From the NCBI RefSeq assembly GCF_900155545.1, contig NZ_LT732526.1:3744286-3808285 (forward strand): a stretch of 64,000 nt of DNA, given 5' to 3'. Source of the stretch: Clostridium sp. Marseille-P2415. Lineage in GTDB: Bacteria > Bacillota > Clostridia > Lachnospirales > Lachnospiraceae. Each line of letters begins with the position of its first letter. Within the stretch, counting starts at the first letter, position 1. The translations under genes were made by a program, and so were the position numbers. The notes beneath the pieces are model-generated. The model saw nothing but the letters and a program-made list of their open reading frames with translations. It was not told the origin of the DNA and made no database searches. This document shows, piece by piece, positions 43,705 through 52,308 of this stretch.

Positions 43705-44691
43705 ATGACGATTAAAATAGGTATCGCAGGCTATGGAAATCTGGGAAAGGGAGTGGAATGCGCCATCCGTCATAATCCGGATATGGAGCTTGCCGCGGTA
43801 TTTACCAGAAGAAATCCGGAATCCTTAAGGATTTTAACTCCGGGTGTAAAGGTGTATCCCTATGAGGAGGCCATTTCAAAAAAGGATTCCATTGATGTGC
43901 TGATCCTGTGCGGGGGGAGCGCAACGGATCTTCCGGTACAGACGAAACAGCTTGCAAGACATTTCAATGTGGTTGACAGCTTTGATACCCATGCCAGAAT
44001 TCCGCAGCATTTTGAAGCTGTTGATGCGGCGGCAAAAGAGGGAAATAAGGTGGGAATCATATCCGTAGGCTGGGATCCGGGCATGTTTTCCTTAAACCGC
44101 TTGTATGCGGGTGCCATTCTGCCGGGCGGCCATGATTATACATTCTGGGGCAAAGGTGTGAGCCAGGGGCATTCCGATGCAATCCGCAGGATTTCCGGCG
44201 TAAAGGATGCCAGACAGTATACCGTTCCGGTCGGGGAAGCCTTAGAGTCGGTCCGGAGCGGTAATAATCCCGAACTGACTGCCAAAGAGAAGCACACCCG
44301 TGAATGCTTTGTTGTGGCGGAAGAGGGGGCTGATTTAGACAGGATCAGAGAGGAAATCGTGACCATGCCCAATTATTTTGCAGATTATAATACCACAGTC
44401 CATTTTATCACGGAGGAAGAACTTATTCGGGAGCATAAAGGAATTCCTCATGGCGGGTTCGTCATCAGGACCGGAACAACAGGCTGGGAGGATGAGAACA
44501 GCCATGTAATGGAATACAGCCTGAAACTGGATTCCAACCCGGAATTTACCGCTTCTGTCCTGACCGCTTATGCAAGAGCTGCCTGCCGTTTGAATCAGGA
44601 AGGCCAGTGCGGCTGTAAGACCGTATTTGACATAGCCCCGGCGTATTTAAGTTCCTTAAGCGGGGAAGAATTGAGAGGACATCTGTTATAA
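43705..44691 (+). CDS. ddh: meso-Diaminopimelate dehydrogenase
   Basis: A 328-residue NADPH-dependent enzyme that makes meso-DAP in one step from tetrahydrodipicolinate, bypassing the acylation branch. 'IGIAGYGNLGKGVECAI' is the NADP fold, 'CGGSATDLPVQ' and 'VDSFDTHARIP' are substrate-site segments, and 'SVGWDPGMFSLNR' and 'FWGKGVSQGHSDAIRR' are strongly conserved in DapDH. ATG 43705 follows GGAAAGG; upstream in-frame codons lie partly in the MITE end. It supplies meso-DAP for peptidoglycan and lysine. Confidence 0.93.
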   Translation: MTIKIGIAGYGNLGKGVECAIRHNPDMELAAVFTRRNPESLRILTPGVKVYPYEEAISKKDSIDVLILCGGSATDLPVQTKQLARHFNVVDSFDTHARIPQHFEAVDAAAKEGNKVGIISVGWDPGMFSLNRLYAGAILPGGHDYTFWGKGVSQGHSDAIRRISGVKDARQYTVPVGEALESVRSGNNPELTAKEKHTRECFVVAEEGADLDRIREEIVTMPNYFADYNTTVHFITEEELIREHKGIPHGGFVIRTGTTGWEDENSHVMEYSLKLDSNPEFTASVLTAYARAACRLNQEGQCGCKTVFDIAPAYLSSLSGEELRGHLL

Positions 44692-44714
44692 AACGGCGGC
44701 AGGAGGGATAGAGA

Positions 44715-45128
44715 ATGGCAGTCATGAAAGAAATAGTCTTATATTATCAGCCGGAGAAGGACAGGCAGAGCGGAAATGATACGAAAGCCGCCAGGCTAAA
44801 GGCTGTTCTGGTCCGTATGGGGATACGGATTAAGAATATTTCCCCGGACCAGCTTAGCCAGACTGTGGGATATCTGGCAGGCTTTGACGGATTTCTTGAG
44901 CAGGAGCAGGAGGAATGTCCGGCTGTGGAGGAGGAAATTCTGGTTATGAAGAATTTCTCCAACCGCCGGTTAGACGAGTTACTCATGAACTTAAAGCGGG
45001 CAGGAGTCCCGAAGATCGCTTTAAAGGCGGTGATAACCGATACCAATTGCAAGTGGAAATTCTATGACCTGTATCAGGAGCTTAAAAAAGAACATGATAC
45101 GATGTCCGGGGAAGATGAGACATTATAA
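44715..45128 (+). CDS. DUF3783-family protein
   Basis: A 137-residue cytoplasmic protein with the DUF3783 pattern: a Rossmann-like start 'EIVLYYQPEKD', 'IKNISPDQLSQTVGYLAG' and the C-terminal 'IALKAVITDTNCKWKFYDLY', highly conserved in clostridia. Function unknown. ATG 44715 has GGAGG 9 bases upstream. It follows ddh by 23 bases, so the two are probably co-transcribed. Confidence 0.8.
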   Translation: MAVMKEIVLYYQPEKDRQSGNDTKAARLKAVLVRMGIRIKNISPDQLSQTVGYLAGFDGFLEQEQEECPAVEEEILVMKNFSNRRLDELLMNLKRAGVPKIALKAVITDTNCKWKFYDLYQELKKEHDTMSGEDETL

Positions 45129-45162
45129 TGGATTACGCGGGGAATACGGTGCCAGCCGTTCA

Positions 45163-45190
45163 GAGAGAAGGAGCTCCTGCTCCTTCTCTC
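45163..45190. terminator. Perfect 12-bp hairpin between convergent genes
   Basis: GAGAGAAGGAGC (45163-45174) pairs with GCTCCTTCTCTC (45179-45190) around a TCCT tetraloop. It lies between the DUF3783 gene and the convergent kinase gene. No T-run follows on either strand, so it may be a barrier hairpin rather than a standard terminator. Confidence 0.45.
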
Positions 45191-45232
45191 AGCCCCACTG
45201 CGTCCCCGCTTTCCCTACACTCAATCTCCTCC

Positions 45233-45982
45233 CTACTGATAATCACAAACATTCGCCCATTTATGCAGCAATTCCGCCTCTTCCGGCCTCTTTTTAGACA
45301 ACTGTGCGGCCGCAACGACGGACAGCCACGACTGCACATATTTCTTCGCCGTCCCGGTTTTTTTACAGAACAAATCCATATACATATCCGCCTTTTTCTG
45401 ATCCTGCAGGCAGAACAGCAGATAAGTCCTTGCAACATCCGCACTGGCATTCCCCTGGGTCGCGTGCACCCAGTCCAGAACAAACATAGTCCCGTCATCC
45501 TTCACGATAATATTGCTGGGGTTAAAATCTCCGTGGCATAGCTTGGTATGCTTCGGCATACTGTCCAGCTGTGTCCGCATATCGTACCTGGTCACATCAC
45601 CTAATTCTTCAATATCCAGGATCTGCCGTGACATCTTATCCTTTAACTTGTTAAGAAGCGGGCACTGTTTTGCCATAATGCTCAAATGAAGGTCAACCAT
45701 CTTTTCCATGTATTCCGGCAGCTTTTCCGGGTTTTCATCCATGAGCTGTTGGAGAGTCTTGCCCTCAATGAAATCAAAGGTTATGGACCACTTGCCTTCA
45801 TAAACACCAACTTCTAAAACCTTTGGAACATTGATTCCGCCGACTTCCTCTACGCGCGCGGAAATCAATGCTTCATTTAGGACATCTGCCTTTGGGAAAT
45901 CAGCGTTGAAAACCTTGATCGCCTTATTTCCATCACGAAAGACCTTTTTTGTTGCAGTTGTAGCTATTAATTCTGCTGCCAT
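45233..45982 (-). CDS. APH-fold kinase (TIGR02172-like)
   Basis: A 249-residue phosphotransferase of the aminoglycoside/choline kinase fold. 'KLCHGDFNPSNIIV' is the catalytic loop with the Asp base, and 'FVLDWVHATQGN' the metal-binding Asp segment. 'DGNKAIKVF' is the N-lobe lysine strand. The substrate is unknown; resistance is not implied, as this subgroup is widespread in gut clostridia. ATG 45982 follows GAAGGAGA; ATG 46000 upstream is before that site. A 10-bp dyad lies upstream at 46017-46053. Confidence 0.75.
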   Translation of the reverse strand: MAAELIATTATKKVFRDGNKAIKVFNADFPKADVLNEALISARVEEVGGINVPKVLEVGVYEGKWSITFDFIEGKTLQQLMDENPEKLPEYMEKMVDLHLSIMAKQCPLLNKLKDKMSRQILDIEELGDVTRYDMRTQLDSMPKHTKLCHGDFNPSNIIVKDDGTMFVLDWVHATQGNASADVARTYLLFCLQDQKKADMYMDLFCKKTGTAKKYVQSWLSVVAAAQLSKKRPEEAELLHKWANVCDYQ

Positions 45983-46016
45983 AAAAACTTCTCCTTCCAT
46001 CCATGAATCTAAATCA

Positions 46017-46053
46017 TTTTGTAGTAGATTTGTACCTATATTTTACTACAAAA
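46017..46053. promoter_or_regulatory. 10-bp dyad upstream of the APH-fold kinase gene
   Basis: TTTTGTAGTA (46017-46026) and TACTACAAAA (46044-46053) are perfect inverted copies with a 17-base centre, about 35-70 bases upstream of the kinase ATG. It fits an operator or a leader hairpin. Confidence 0.4.
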
Positions 46054-46083
46054 TCCATAAAAAGTATAGCTGAAAATGCAATA

Positions 46084-46105
46084 AATTCGGAAATATTACC
46101 GAATT
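46084..46105 (-). terminator. Weak terminator after glgB
   Basis: AATTCGG (46084-46090) pairs with CCGAATT (46099-46105). On the minus strand it is followed by TATTGCATTTT, a broken T tract, 11 bases past the glgB stop. Confidence 0.4.
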
Positions 46106-46116
46106 ATCCCATTAAA

Positions 46117-48027
46117 CTAGAAACGAAAAACTGCCGCTCCATAAGCTGGAAGAGGATAGGCGAAGGAATATTCCTGACCATCCCATTCCACCTTTGCAGG
46201 ACGGAAGGAAGGTGCCTTTTCCCCCCGTTTGTACAACCCGTGGCTCTCATCCAGAACAAGGGTATAGTTCCCCCGTTTTGGAACCCCGACCCGGTAATCC
46301 GGACGTTCTACCGGCGTGAAGCTTATAACAAACAGCAGGCTGTGCTTATGGTCTTCGCTGTAGCGGATGAAACTGAAAATGCTGCGTTCCCGGTCATTGG
46401 CATTGATCCAGAAAAAACCTTCCCAGTCATAATCCTTTTCATAAAGCGCCGGGTACTTCTTATACAGGTGCAGAAGATCGCGGACATAATCCTTAAGCCC
46501 CTTGCCTAAGGGTTCATCGGACAGATACCAGTCCAGAGCTGTCTTTTCATCCCACTCGTGGAACTGCCCAAAGTCCTGCCCCATAAACAGCAGTTTCTTG
46601 CCCGGGTGTCCCAGCATATATGTATATCCTGACTTTAAATTTGCAAATTTATCCTCTAAAAGCCCTGGCATTTTGTTTATCATGGAACATTTTAAATGCA
46701 CCACCTCATCATGGGACAATACCAGTATATATTTCTCACTGGTAAAATATGAAAGTCCGAAGGTCATTTTATCGTGATTGTATTTGCGGAAATAAGGATC
46801 CAGCTTCATATATTCAAGAAAATCATGCATCCAACCCATGTTCCATTTAAAGGTAAACCCAAGACTTCCCTGCTCCGGATCACCGGTGACCCTGGGCCAG
46901 GCGGTGGATTCCTCTGCGATGACCATAGCCCCGTTTCCCCGTTTTTTTAAGACACTGTTTAAATGCTTAAAAAATTCAATGGCTTCCAGGTTCTCATTTC
47001 CCCCATTCCGGTTAGGGACCCAATCCCCATTGTTTCTGCCATAGTCCAGATAAAGCATGGAAGCTACTGCATCGACCCGCAATCCGTCGACATGGAATTT
47101 TTCAACCCAGTAAAGGGCATTGGCGATGAGAAAGTTATCCACCTCGTATTTACTGTAATCAAAGACCTTGGTCCCCCAGTCCGGATGCTCTCCTTTTCTG
47201 GGGTCCGCGTATTCATAGCAGGGTTCCCCGTCAAAGTCTGCCAGCCCATGGGCATCCCTTGGAAAATGGGCCGGAACCCAGTCCAATATGACCCCGATTC
47301 CCTTTCTGTGCATATAGTCAACAAAATACATAAACTCTTCCGGAGTCCCATAACGGGACGTCGGGGCAAAATAGCCGGTCACCTGGTAGCCCCAGGAGCC
47401 ATCATAGGGATGTTCTGCAATTCCTAAAAGCTCGACATGGGTATACCCCATTTCCAGTATGTAATCTGCCAGTTCATGAGCGGCCTCGATATAAGTGTAA
47501 AAGCCATCTTTATTATCCCTGTTTTTCCTTCTCCAGGACCCCAGATGTACCTCATAGATGCTCACAGGTCCGTTCATAGGATCCCTATTCCTTTGCTTCT
47601 CCATCCACGGGAGGTCTTTCCATTTGAACCCGGATAAATCCGCTGTAACAGAAGCGGTCCCGGGTCGGTATTCCGCGTGAAAAGCATAGGGGTCCGCTTT
47701 AAAGAGAATCTTGCCGCTCTTTGTGGAAATGGCGAATTTATACAATTCTCCCACACCGACACCGGGAACAAACGCTTCCCAGATTCCCGAATCAGCAAGC
47801 AGAGTCATGGGATTGGCATCCGGATTCCAACCGTTAAAATCCCCTGCCACTCCAATCTGCTCTGCGTGAGGTGCCCAGACTGCGAAATACATCCCATCCC
47901 TTCCCTCGAATTTTTTCGGATGGGCTCCCAGTTTTTCGTAGATTTCGTAATGCCTGCCATTGTTGTAGAGGTACCGGTCCACCTCTGTGATAAAACCTGT
48001 TCCAATTTCCTTTCCGCTTTCTGTCAT
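46117..48027 (-). CDS. glgB: 1,4-alpha-glucan branching enzyme
   Basis: A 636-residue GH13 branching enzyme. An N-terminal CBM48 domain ('YFAVWAPHAEQIGVAGDFNG') precedes the barrel with 'LDWVPAHFPRD', 'GLRVDAVASMLYLDY' (nucleophile Asp), 'IAEESTAWP' (acid Glu) and 'LSHDEVVH'. The 'GNGAMVIAEEST' and 'GRNNGDWVPN' segments are typical of GlgB. It forms alpha-1,6 branches in glycogen. It lies 3 kb from glgCD on the other strand, so regulation may differ. Its ATG overlaps the stop of a small upstream frame (ATGA). Confidence 0.95.
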   Translation of the reverse strand: MTESGKEIGTGFITEVDRYLYNNGRHYEIYEKLGAHPKKFEGRDGMYFAVWAPHAEQIGVAGDFNGWNPDANPMTLLADSGIWEAFVPGVGVGELYKFAISTKSGKILFKADPYAFHAEYRPGTASVTADLSGFKWKDLPWMEKQRNRDPMNGPVSIYEVHLGSWRRKNRDNKDGFYTYIEAAHELADYILEMGYTHVELLGIAEHPYDGSWGYQVTGYFAPTSRYGTPEEFMYFVDYMHRKGIGVILDWVPAHFPRDAHGLADFDGEPCYEYADPRKGEHPDWGTKVFDYSKYEVDNFLIANALYWVEKFHVDGLRVDAVASMLYLDYGRNNGDWVPNRNGGNENLEAIEFFKHLNSVLKKRGNGAMVIAEESTAWPRVTGDPEQGSLGFTFKWNMGWMHDFLEYMKLDPYFRKYNHDKMTFGLSYFTSEKYILVLSHDEVVHLKCSMINKMPGLLEDKFANLKSGYTYMLGHPGKKLLFMGQDFGQFHEWDEKTALDWYLSDEPLGKGLKDYVRDLLHLYKKYPALYEKDYDWEGFFWINANDRERSIFSFIRYSEDHKHSLLFVISFTPVERPDYRVGVPKRGNYTLVLDESHGLYKRGEKAPSFRPAKVEWDGQEYSFAYPLPAYGAAVFRF

Positions 48028-48395
48028 TTACTCACCCCTCCATAATCTTTTCTATAACGCTCCGGTCTTCGCCGTGATTGTACACAAACGCATAAAGCCG
48101 CAAACCAATGGATCCCAGCCTTGTACAATTTCAAAATAATTATGGTCATTATAATCGGAATAACTGCTTTTATGTAATTCATAGCTGGTGACGGAGTGAA
48201 GCATGGTTTCATGATCCGTCTGCCATCAGTGTCAAAGGTATCGGCAGGCAACCGTATGATATCAAATAAATATTGCCTTATAAGTGGATTAAAAAGACCG
48301 AGGCAAGGAAATTCAGAATATCCTTGCCGCGTATTGTTTCCCAAAGAATAGCCGGGAGAGCTGTTACTGCAGAAATCCTCACACCACCTGCTCAT
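48024..48395 (-). CDS. Hypothetical small protein translationally coupled to glgB
   Basis: A 123-residue frame with a good GGAGG ribosome site 9 bases before its ATG, ending in an ATGA overlap with glgB. It contains 'CSNSSPGYSLGNNTRQGY', a hydrophobic helix 'AVIPIIMTIIILKLY' and a basic tail. I do not recognise a family. In relatives the gene after DUF2508 is often bofA, but this protein does not look like BofA. The composition is slightly odd, so it may be a chance frame filling a 394-base gap; the coupling and ribosome site are the arguments for it. Confidence 0.35.
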   Translation of the reverse strand: MSRWCEDFCSNSSPGYSLGNNTRQGYSEFPCLGLFNPLIRQYLFDIIRLPADTFDTDGRRIMKPCFTPSPAMNYIKAVIPIIMTIIILKLYKAGIHWFAALCVCVQSRRRPERYRKDYGGVSK

Positions 48396-48421
48396 ATACT
48401 TCTCCTCCAGCTTTTAGTATT

Positions 48422-48640
48422 TTATACCTCCCGGCTTTTAAAGCGGCGCAAGAGGAACTGATAACGCAGCTGTGCTGCGTTAAGTTCGTAGATATAACAA
48501 TCGATAAGCGTCGGGTCAACCACTTGTTCAAAGTGGTTTCTGGCGGCATCGATGGCAGTTTTGGAACGCTCGATCTCACGTCTTAAATTCCGTTCCTCTT
48601 CTGATGGAGCCAGATGTTTTTTTAAAAGCACATTTTTCAT
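48422..48640 (-). CDS. DUF2508 (YaaL-like) protein
   Basis: A 72-residue helical protein with the YaaL/DUF2508 pattern: 'LRREIERSKTAIDAARNHFE', 'VDPTLIDCYIYELNAAQLRY' and 'FLLRRFK'. In bacilli and clostridia it lies by recR and bofA; here it stands before the small coupled frame and glgB. Function unknown, conserved in spore-formers. Confidence 0.8.
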   Translation of the reverse strand: MKNVLLKKHLAPSEEERNLRREIERSKTAIDAARNHFEQVVDPTLIDCYIYELNAAQLRYQFLLRRFKSREV

Positions 48641-48744
48641 TTTACCATCTCCAGATTTATAGTCTTATACCAAATGCTCTATAGAATTCAGTATATCTGG
48701 AAAATGCCACTTTATTCATAAATTACCTGTATAACTTTTAATAT

Positions 48745-49125
48745 TTATGAAATCTGATTGAAAAAGCCCTGTAAATGTTGTCCAAGGGAACAAAGTTTTT
48801 TCGTGCTGTCACCAATGGTCAGATAATAATAATTGGCCGTTCCCTCCTGCCGGACATTTATAAGACCTGCCTCTTTTAGGATCTTTAAATGATGGGAGAC
48901 CGCAGGACGGGATAAGCTGGTCTGCTCCGTGATTTCCTTAACATTCATTCCCTGTTTTTGCGGTGCAGGGCAGCCTTCGGTTATACCGGCTACATCGTTT
49001 CCCATGTCATCGTACAGGCCTGTACGTGCAAGAACCTCAATAATGGCCAGCCGGACTTCATCCCCCAGAGCGATAAAAAGCGGCATGCAATTCTGGAAAA
49101 GCTTGTGAAACTCTTCGGCTTCCAC
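48745..49125 (-). CDS. ArsR-family transcriptional regulator
   Basis: A 126-residue winged-helix repressor. 'FIALGDEVRLAIIEVLA' is the ArsR N-terminal helix, 'TSLSRPAVSHHLKILKEAGL' the recognition helix, and 'VRQEGTANYYYLTI' the wing. The metal-binding ELCV-C-DL motif is absent, and a Cys at 'EGCPAPQKQG' sits in an extended loop between helices 2 and 3, so the effector is not clearly a metal. It is divergent from the tad operon across a 409-base region and could affect it. Confidence 0.85.
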   Translation of the reverse strand: MEAEEFHKLFQNCMPLFIALGDEVRLAIIEVLARTGLYDDMGNDVAGITEGCPAPQKQGMNVKEITEQTSLSRPAVSHHLKILKEAGLINVRQEGTANYYYLTIGDSTKKLCSLGQHLQGFFNQIS

Positions 49126-49345
49126 CGGTGAATTCCTCCTTTGGTTTAAAAAAATAAACTAATAATATCATATCATCCGAATCAGGGTAAGTCAATGTTT
49201 TACTGTAAAAACTTTGTGACATATGCTGCGAAAAACGTCGAAAACAATGGGAAAATGTATAAAATAACAAAAAGTGGAAGATGGAATATGGAAATGTCTC
49301 AGATACAATCGAAATGAATGTATACAATATTTCTTAAAAAAACTG
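49126..49345. promoter_or_regulatory. Divergent region between arsR and the tad operon
   Basis: No coding frame is supported here. On the minus strand TTGACT (49195-49190), 17 bases and TATGAT (49172-49167) form a strong arsR promoter, start near 49160. AT-rich inverted repeats around 49140-49170 lie over its start and could be the ArsR operator. The tad promoter begins at 49346. Confidence 0.6.
49167..49195 (-). promoter_or_regulatory. arsR promoter
   Basis: TTGACT-17-TATGAT on the minus strand, close to the vegetative consensus; about 35 bases separate the predicted start from the arsR ATG. Confidence 0.65.
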
Positions 49346-49374
49346 TTGACATTCGCTCTTGTCTTGTGCATAAT
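49346..49374 (+). promoter_or_regulatory. tad operon promoter
   Basis: TTGACA (49346-49351), 17 bases, CATAAT (49369-49374); -35 is perfect and -10 has one mismatch. Predicted start near 49381. All tad genes down to the FHA gene run in the same direction with tiny gaps, so this is probably the main operon promoter. Confidence 0.7.
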
Positions 49375-49380
49375 AAAGTC

Positions 49381-49512
49381 ACATTCATGTATGCGTTCCG
49401 CGTACAGTCTATCAAATGATTTTTCAGAGAATTATGGATCTATGTTTCCATAATCTCAAAGCTGATATTCCAGCAAGAATTCCAGGATCAATTTTTTAAG
49501 GAAAGAGGGGGA
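49381..49512 (+). other. tad operon 5' leader with hairpin
   Basis: About 130 bases of untranslated leader. GAGAATTATGGA (49427-49438) pairs with TCCATAATCTC (49447-49457) with one bulge. No known riboswitch class is recognised. The GAAAGAGGGGG ribosome site (49501-49511) ends it. Confidence 0.4.
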
Positions 49513-49534
49513 TTGTATCGTTCGATATTTTATT

Positions 49535-50053
49535 TTGCTGTTTATTTTAGGGGCGGGAGCCTATTATGATGTCCGGGAACACCGGATTCCCAACTGGTGG
49601 GTGCTCTTAGGAATGGTAACCGGCATTCTGCTTGGCATTCTCGAATCAGAAAGGTCTGCAGGAGGTGCAGTTTTTCTGGAAGTTTCATTCCGTTTCTTTC
49701 TGAGGTTTGCAGTTGTGGCTGCGGTTTTTTTCGCATTATTCGTGTGTCGGATGATTGGTGCCGGAGATATTAAGCTGGCCGGACTGATATGCGGTTATCT
49801 GGGGCTTAGGGCGGGTGCTCTGGCCGTTGGATTTGGTTTTCTTATCGGGGCTTTCTGGTCCTTTATCAAAATGGCAGTAAAAGGCAGCCTTCTAAAACGC
49901 CTTTCCTGTCTTCTGGCCTATATCAGGCGTGTATTCCATACTGGAAAACTTACAGCTTATTACAATCCTGTCCGGGATGGGTATGAAGTGGTAATACCCT
50001 TGGGCATATGTTTGTTTTTAGGAACATTCGTTTACATAATACTATTACAATAG
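49535..50053 (+). CDS. Prepilin peptidase TadV/CpaA (A24 family), first copy
   Basis: About 172 residues, membrane protein with six helices. 'YYDVREHRIPN' and 'MIGAGDIKLAG' give the two catalytic aspartates of type IV prepilin peptidases. It removes the Flp pilin leader. The true start is uncertain: the conserved N-terminus ('RYFILLFILGAGA') reaches back to about 49517, where only ATC or GTT codons lie near the ribosome site at 49505-49511, so a non-standard start or a one-base error is likely; TTG 49535 is the first standard start. Confidence 0.8.
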   Translation: MLFILGAGAYYDVREHRIPNWWVLLGMVTGILLGILESERSAGGAVFLEVSFRFFLRFAVVAAVFFALFVCRMIGAGDIKLAGLICGYLGLRAGALAVGFGFLIGAFWSFIKMAVKGSLLKRLSCLLAYIRRVFHTGKLTAYYNPVRDGYEVVIPLGICLFLGTFVYIILLQ

Positions 50054-50070
50054 AAAAAGGAGGTTCTGTT

Positions 50071-51072
50071 TTGGCAAAAAGAGTGATGGCGGTCTATGAT
50101 GTGGATCCTTTGTATGCGGAGAGGTTCGCGGAATTTGTTAATCACAGGGAGCAGATTTCGTTTTCCGTTATGGCATTTACAACTTTGGAACGGCTGAAGG
50201 CTTATGCGGCGGACCATGGGATAGAGCTTTTACTTATCAATTCCTCCGTATCACAGGAGGAGATTGGTAAAATAGGGGCCTCCCGGGTGGTTACGCTGGC
50301 CGATGGAGAAGTAGTTCCTCTGGAAGAGCAGTATCCAAGCGTTTATAAATATCAGGCTGCAGATAACATTATGCGTGAGGTGATGGCCTGCTACTGTTCT
50401 GATCCGGAAGATTCGGGTTTTACCATGGTTTCAAAGGTGAGCCGGATAACCGGAATATATTCGCCTGTAAACCGGTGTTTAAAGACCTCTCTTGCCCTTA
50501 CCATGGGGCAGCTGCTGGCCCGGGATTTAAAGGTGCTGTATTTAAATTTAGAGGATTGTTCCGGATTCGGACGTCTGATCGGAGAAGAATACAGAGGGGG
50601 CCTCTCAGAGCTTTTATATTATTACAGCCAGGATGGCTTTAGCTGGGTGCGGCTTGGTTCCATGGTCTATACCTGGGGAGACTTAGATTATGTACCGCCG
50701 GTGCGCTACCCTGAGGATCTCTGTCAGGTAACGGCACAGGCGATGGCGGACCTGGTGAGCTGTATAGCCAGAGAAAGCGCTTATGAAGTCCTCATCCTGG
50801 ACCTGGGGCAGTTTGGTAAAAAAGCCACGGAAGTGTTGGAGATCTGTGATGTAGTATACATGCCGGTAAAGGATGACTGTGTATCAGCAGCGAAGGTAGA
50901 AGAATTTGAGGAATATCTGGTCTCCTCCGGTCATGAACCTCTTAAGAACCGGATTCAAAAGCTGAAGCTTCCTTATCACTGCAGTTTCGGGCGGAGAGAC
51001 AACTATCTGGAACAGCTTTTATGGGGAGAATTGGGAGACTATACAAGGCAGCTATTAAGGAAGCAGCCATAG
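50071..51072 (+). CDS. TadZ/CpaE-like pilus localisation ATPase-fold protein
   Basis: A 333-residue protein with a receiver-like N-terminal part and a MinD/ParA-like domain ('VSRITGIYSPVNRCLKTS', 'LKVLYLNLEDCSG'). The Walker lysine context is changed, as in other TadZ proteins of this group. It places the Tad machine at the cell pole. TTG 50071 with AAAGGAGG (50056-50063) is chosen over an ATG at 50008 that lies inside the peptidase gene. Confidence 0.8.
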   Translation: MAKRVMAVYDVDPLYAERFAEFVNHREQISFSVMAFTTLERLKAYAADHGIELLLINSSVSQEEIGKIGASRVVTLADGEVVPLEEQYPSVYKYQAADNIMREVMACYCSDPEDSGFTMVSKVSRITGIYSPVNRCLKTSLALTMGQLLARDLKVLYLNLEDCSGFGRLIGEEYRGGLSELLYYYSQDGFSWVRLGSMVYTWGDLDYVPPVRYPEDLCQVTAQAMADLVSCIARESAYEVLILDLGQFGKKATEVLEICDVVYMPVKDDCVSAAKVEEFEEYLVSSGHEPLKNRIQKLKLPYHCSFGRRDNYLEQLLWGELGDYTRQLLRKQP

Positions 51073-51084
51073 GGAGGAATGGTT

Positions 51085-52308
51085 ATGGACGATGAGCAGC
51101 GGAGGAAGATGCGGGAAGAGATCATGAGAGAGCTGGATGAACAGCAGCAGGTTACGGATGAAGAGCTTTACACCATCATAGACCGGAGAATACTGGAATA
51201 TGGGCAAGACAGCTTCCTGCCGTTAAAAGATAAGATTGAGCTTCGGGGCCGGCTTTTCGATTCTTTCCGTCGTCTGGGAGCCCTCCAGGTACTGGTGGAT
51301 GACAGGGAAGTGTCTGAGATCATGGTAAATGGAGCAGACCGCATCTTTGTAGAGCGGAACGGACGTATGGAGCAGTGCGGTAAAACCTTTGACAGTCAGG
51401 AACAGCTGGAGGATACCATACAGCAGATCGTCAGCAGGGTAAACCGTACGGTAAATGTATCAAGGCCCATTGCGGATGCCAGGCTGCCCGATGGTTCCAG
51501 GGTACATGTAGTGCTGCCTCCCATTGCCTTAGATGGCCCTGCAGTTACCATACGGAAGTTTCCGGAGCCGATTACCATGGCAAAACTATTAAAGCTTGGT
51601 TCCGTTACAGAAGAAACGGCCGATTTTTTAAAATGCCTGGTAGAAGCAGGGTATAACATTTTTATCAGCGGAGGAACCAATTCAGGAAAAAGTACCTTTC
51701 TCAATGCACTGTCCGCTTATATACCGCGGGATGAACGGATTGTGACCATAGAGGATTCCGCAGAGCTTAAGATCGCTCATATCCCCAATCTGGTAAGGCT
51801 TGAGACACGGGGGGCCAATGGGGAGGGAGAAGGGGAGATAACCATCGGGGATTTAATTAAAGCGGCCTTGCGGATGAATCCAAGCAGAATAATAATTGGA
51901 GAGGTAAGAGGGAAAGAAGCGCTGGACATGATATCAGCGATGAATACAGGACATGACGGAAGCCTTAGCACCGGACATGGTAACAGCCCCAAAGACATGC
52001 TCTCCAGGCTGGAAACCATGGTACTGATGGGGGCAGATATCCCCCTGCCGGCGGTCCGCAGCCAGGTGGCGGCGGCAATTGATATTCTGATACATCTGGG
52101 ACGTCTGAGAGACAAGAGCAGGCGGGTTCTGTCCATTGTGGAGGTAGTTGGCTATGAGAACGGAGAAATCAGGCTTAATCCATTATACCGGTTTGAGGAA
52201 GATTATGAAGACCGGGAGAGCGGGAAAAACGTGCGGGGAAGCCTTAAAAAGGTGGGGAACCTTCAAAACACCGAAAAGCTTAAAACCGCAGGCATTGAGA
52301 TACGATGA
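51085..52308 (+). CDS. tadA: TadA/CpaF pilus assembly ATPase
   Basis: A 407-residue secretion ATPase. An N-terminal helical region leads to 'REVSEIMVNGADRIFVE', then Walker A 'ISGGTNSGKSTFL', the Asp box 'RIVTIEDSAEL', Walker B 'RIIIGEVRGKEALDMISA' and the His box 'STGHGNSP'. It powers Flp pilus assembly. ATG 51085 is used because GGGAGG (51072-51077) is too near to the ATG at 51079. Its 3' end overlaps tadB. Confidence 0.92.
   Translation: MDDEQRRKMREEIMRELDEQQQVTDEELYTIIDRRILEYGQDSFLPLKDKIELRGRLFDSFRRLGALQVLVDDREVSEIMVNGADRIFVERNGRMEQCGKTFDSQEQLEDTIQQIVSRVNRTVNVSRPIADARLPDGSRVHVVLPPIALDGPAVTIRKFPEPITMAKLLKLGSVTEETADFLKCLVEAGYNIFISGGTNSGKSTFLNALSAYIPRDERIVTIEDSAELKIAHIPNLVRLETRGANGEGEGEITIGDLIKAALRMNPSRIIIGEVRGKEALDMISAMNTGHDGSLSTGHGNSPKDMLSRLETMVLMGADIPLPAVRSQVAAAIDILIHLGRLRDKSRRVLSIVEVVGYENGEIRLNPLYRFEEDYEDRESGKNVRGSLKKVGNLQNTEKLKTAGIEIR

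Noticed and set aside
45128-45541. 137-residue plus frame after the DUF3783 gene
   Set aside because: It runs opposite the 3' end of the APH-fold kinase and through a hairpin; composition is that of a shadow.
49381-49512. Cyclic di-GMP riboswitch in the tad leader
   Set aside because: The conserved GEMM core sequence is missing; only a simple hairpin is present.
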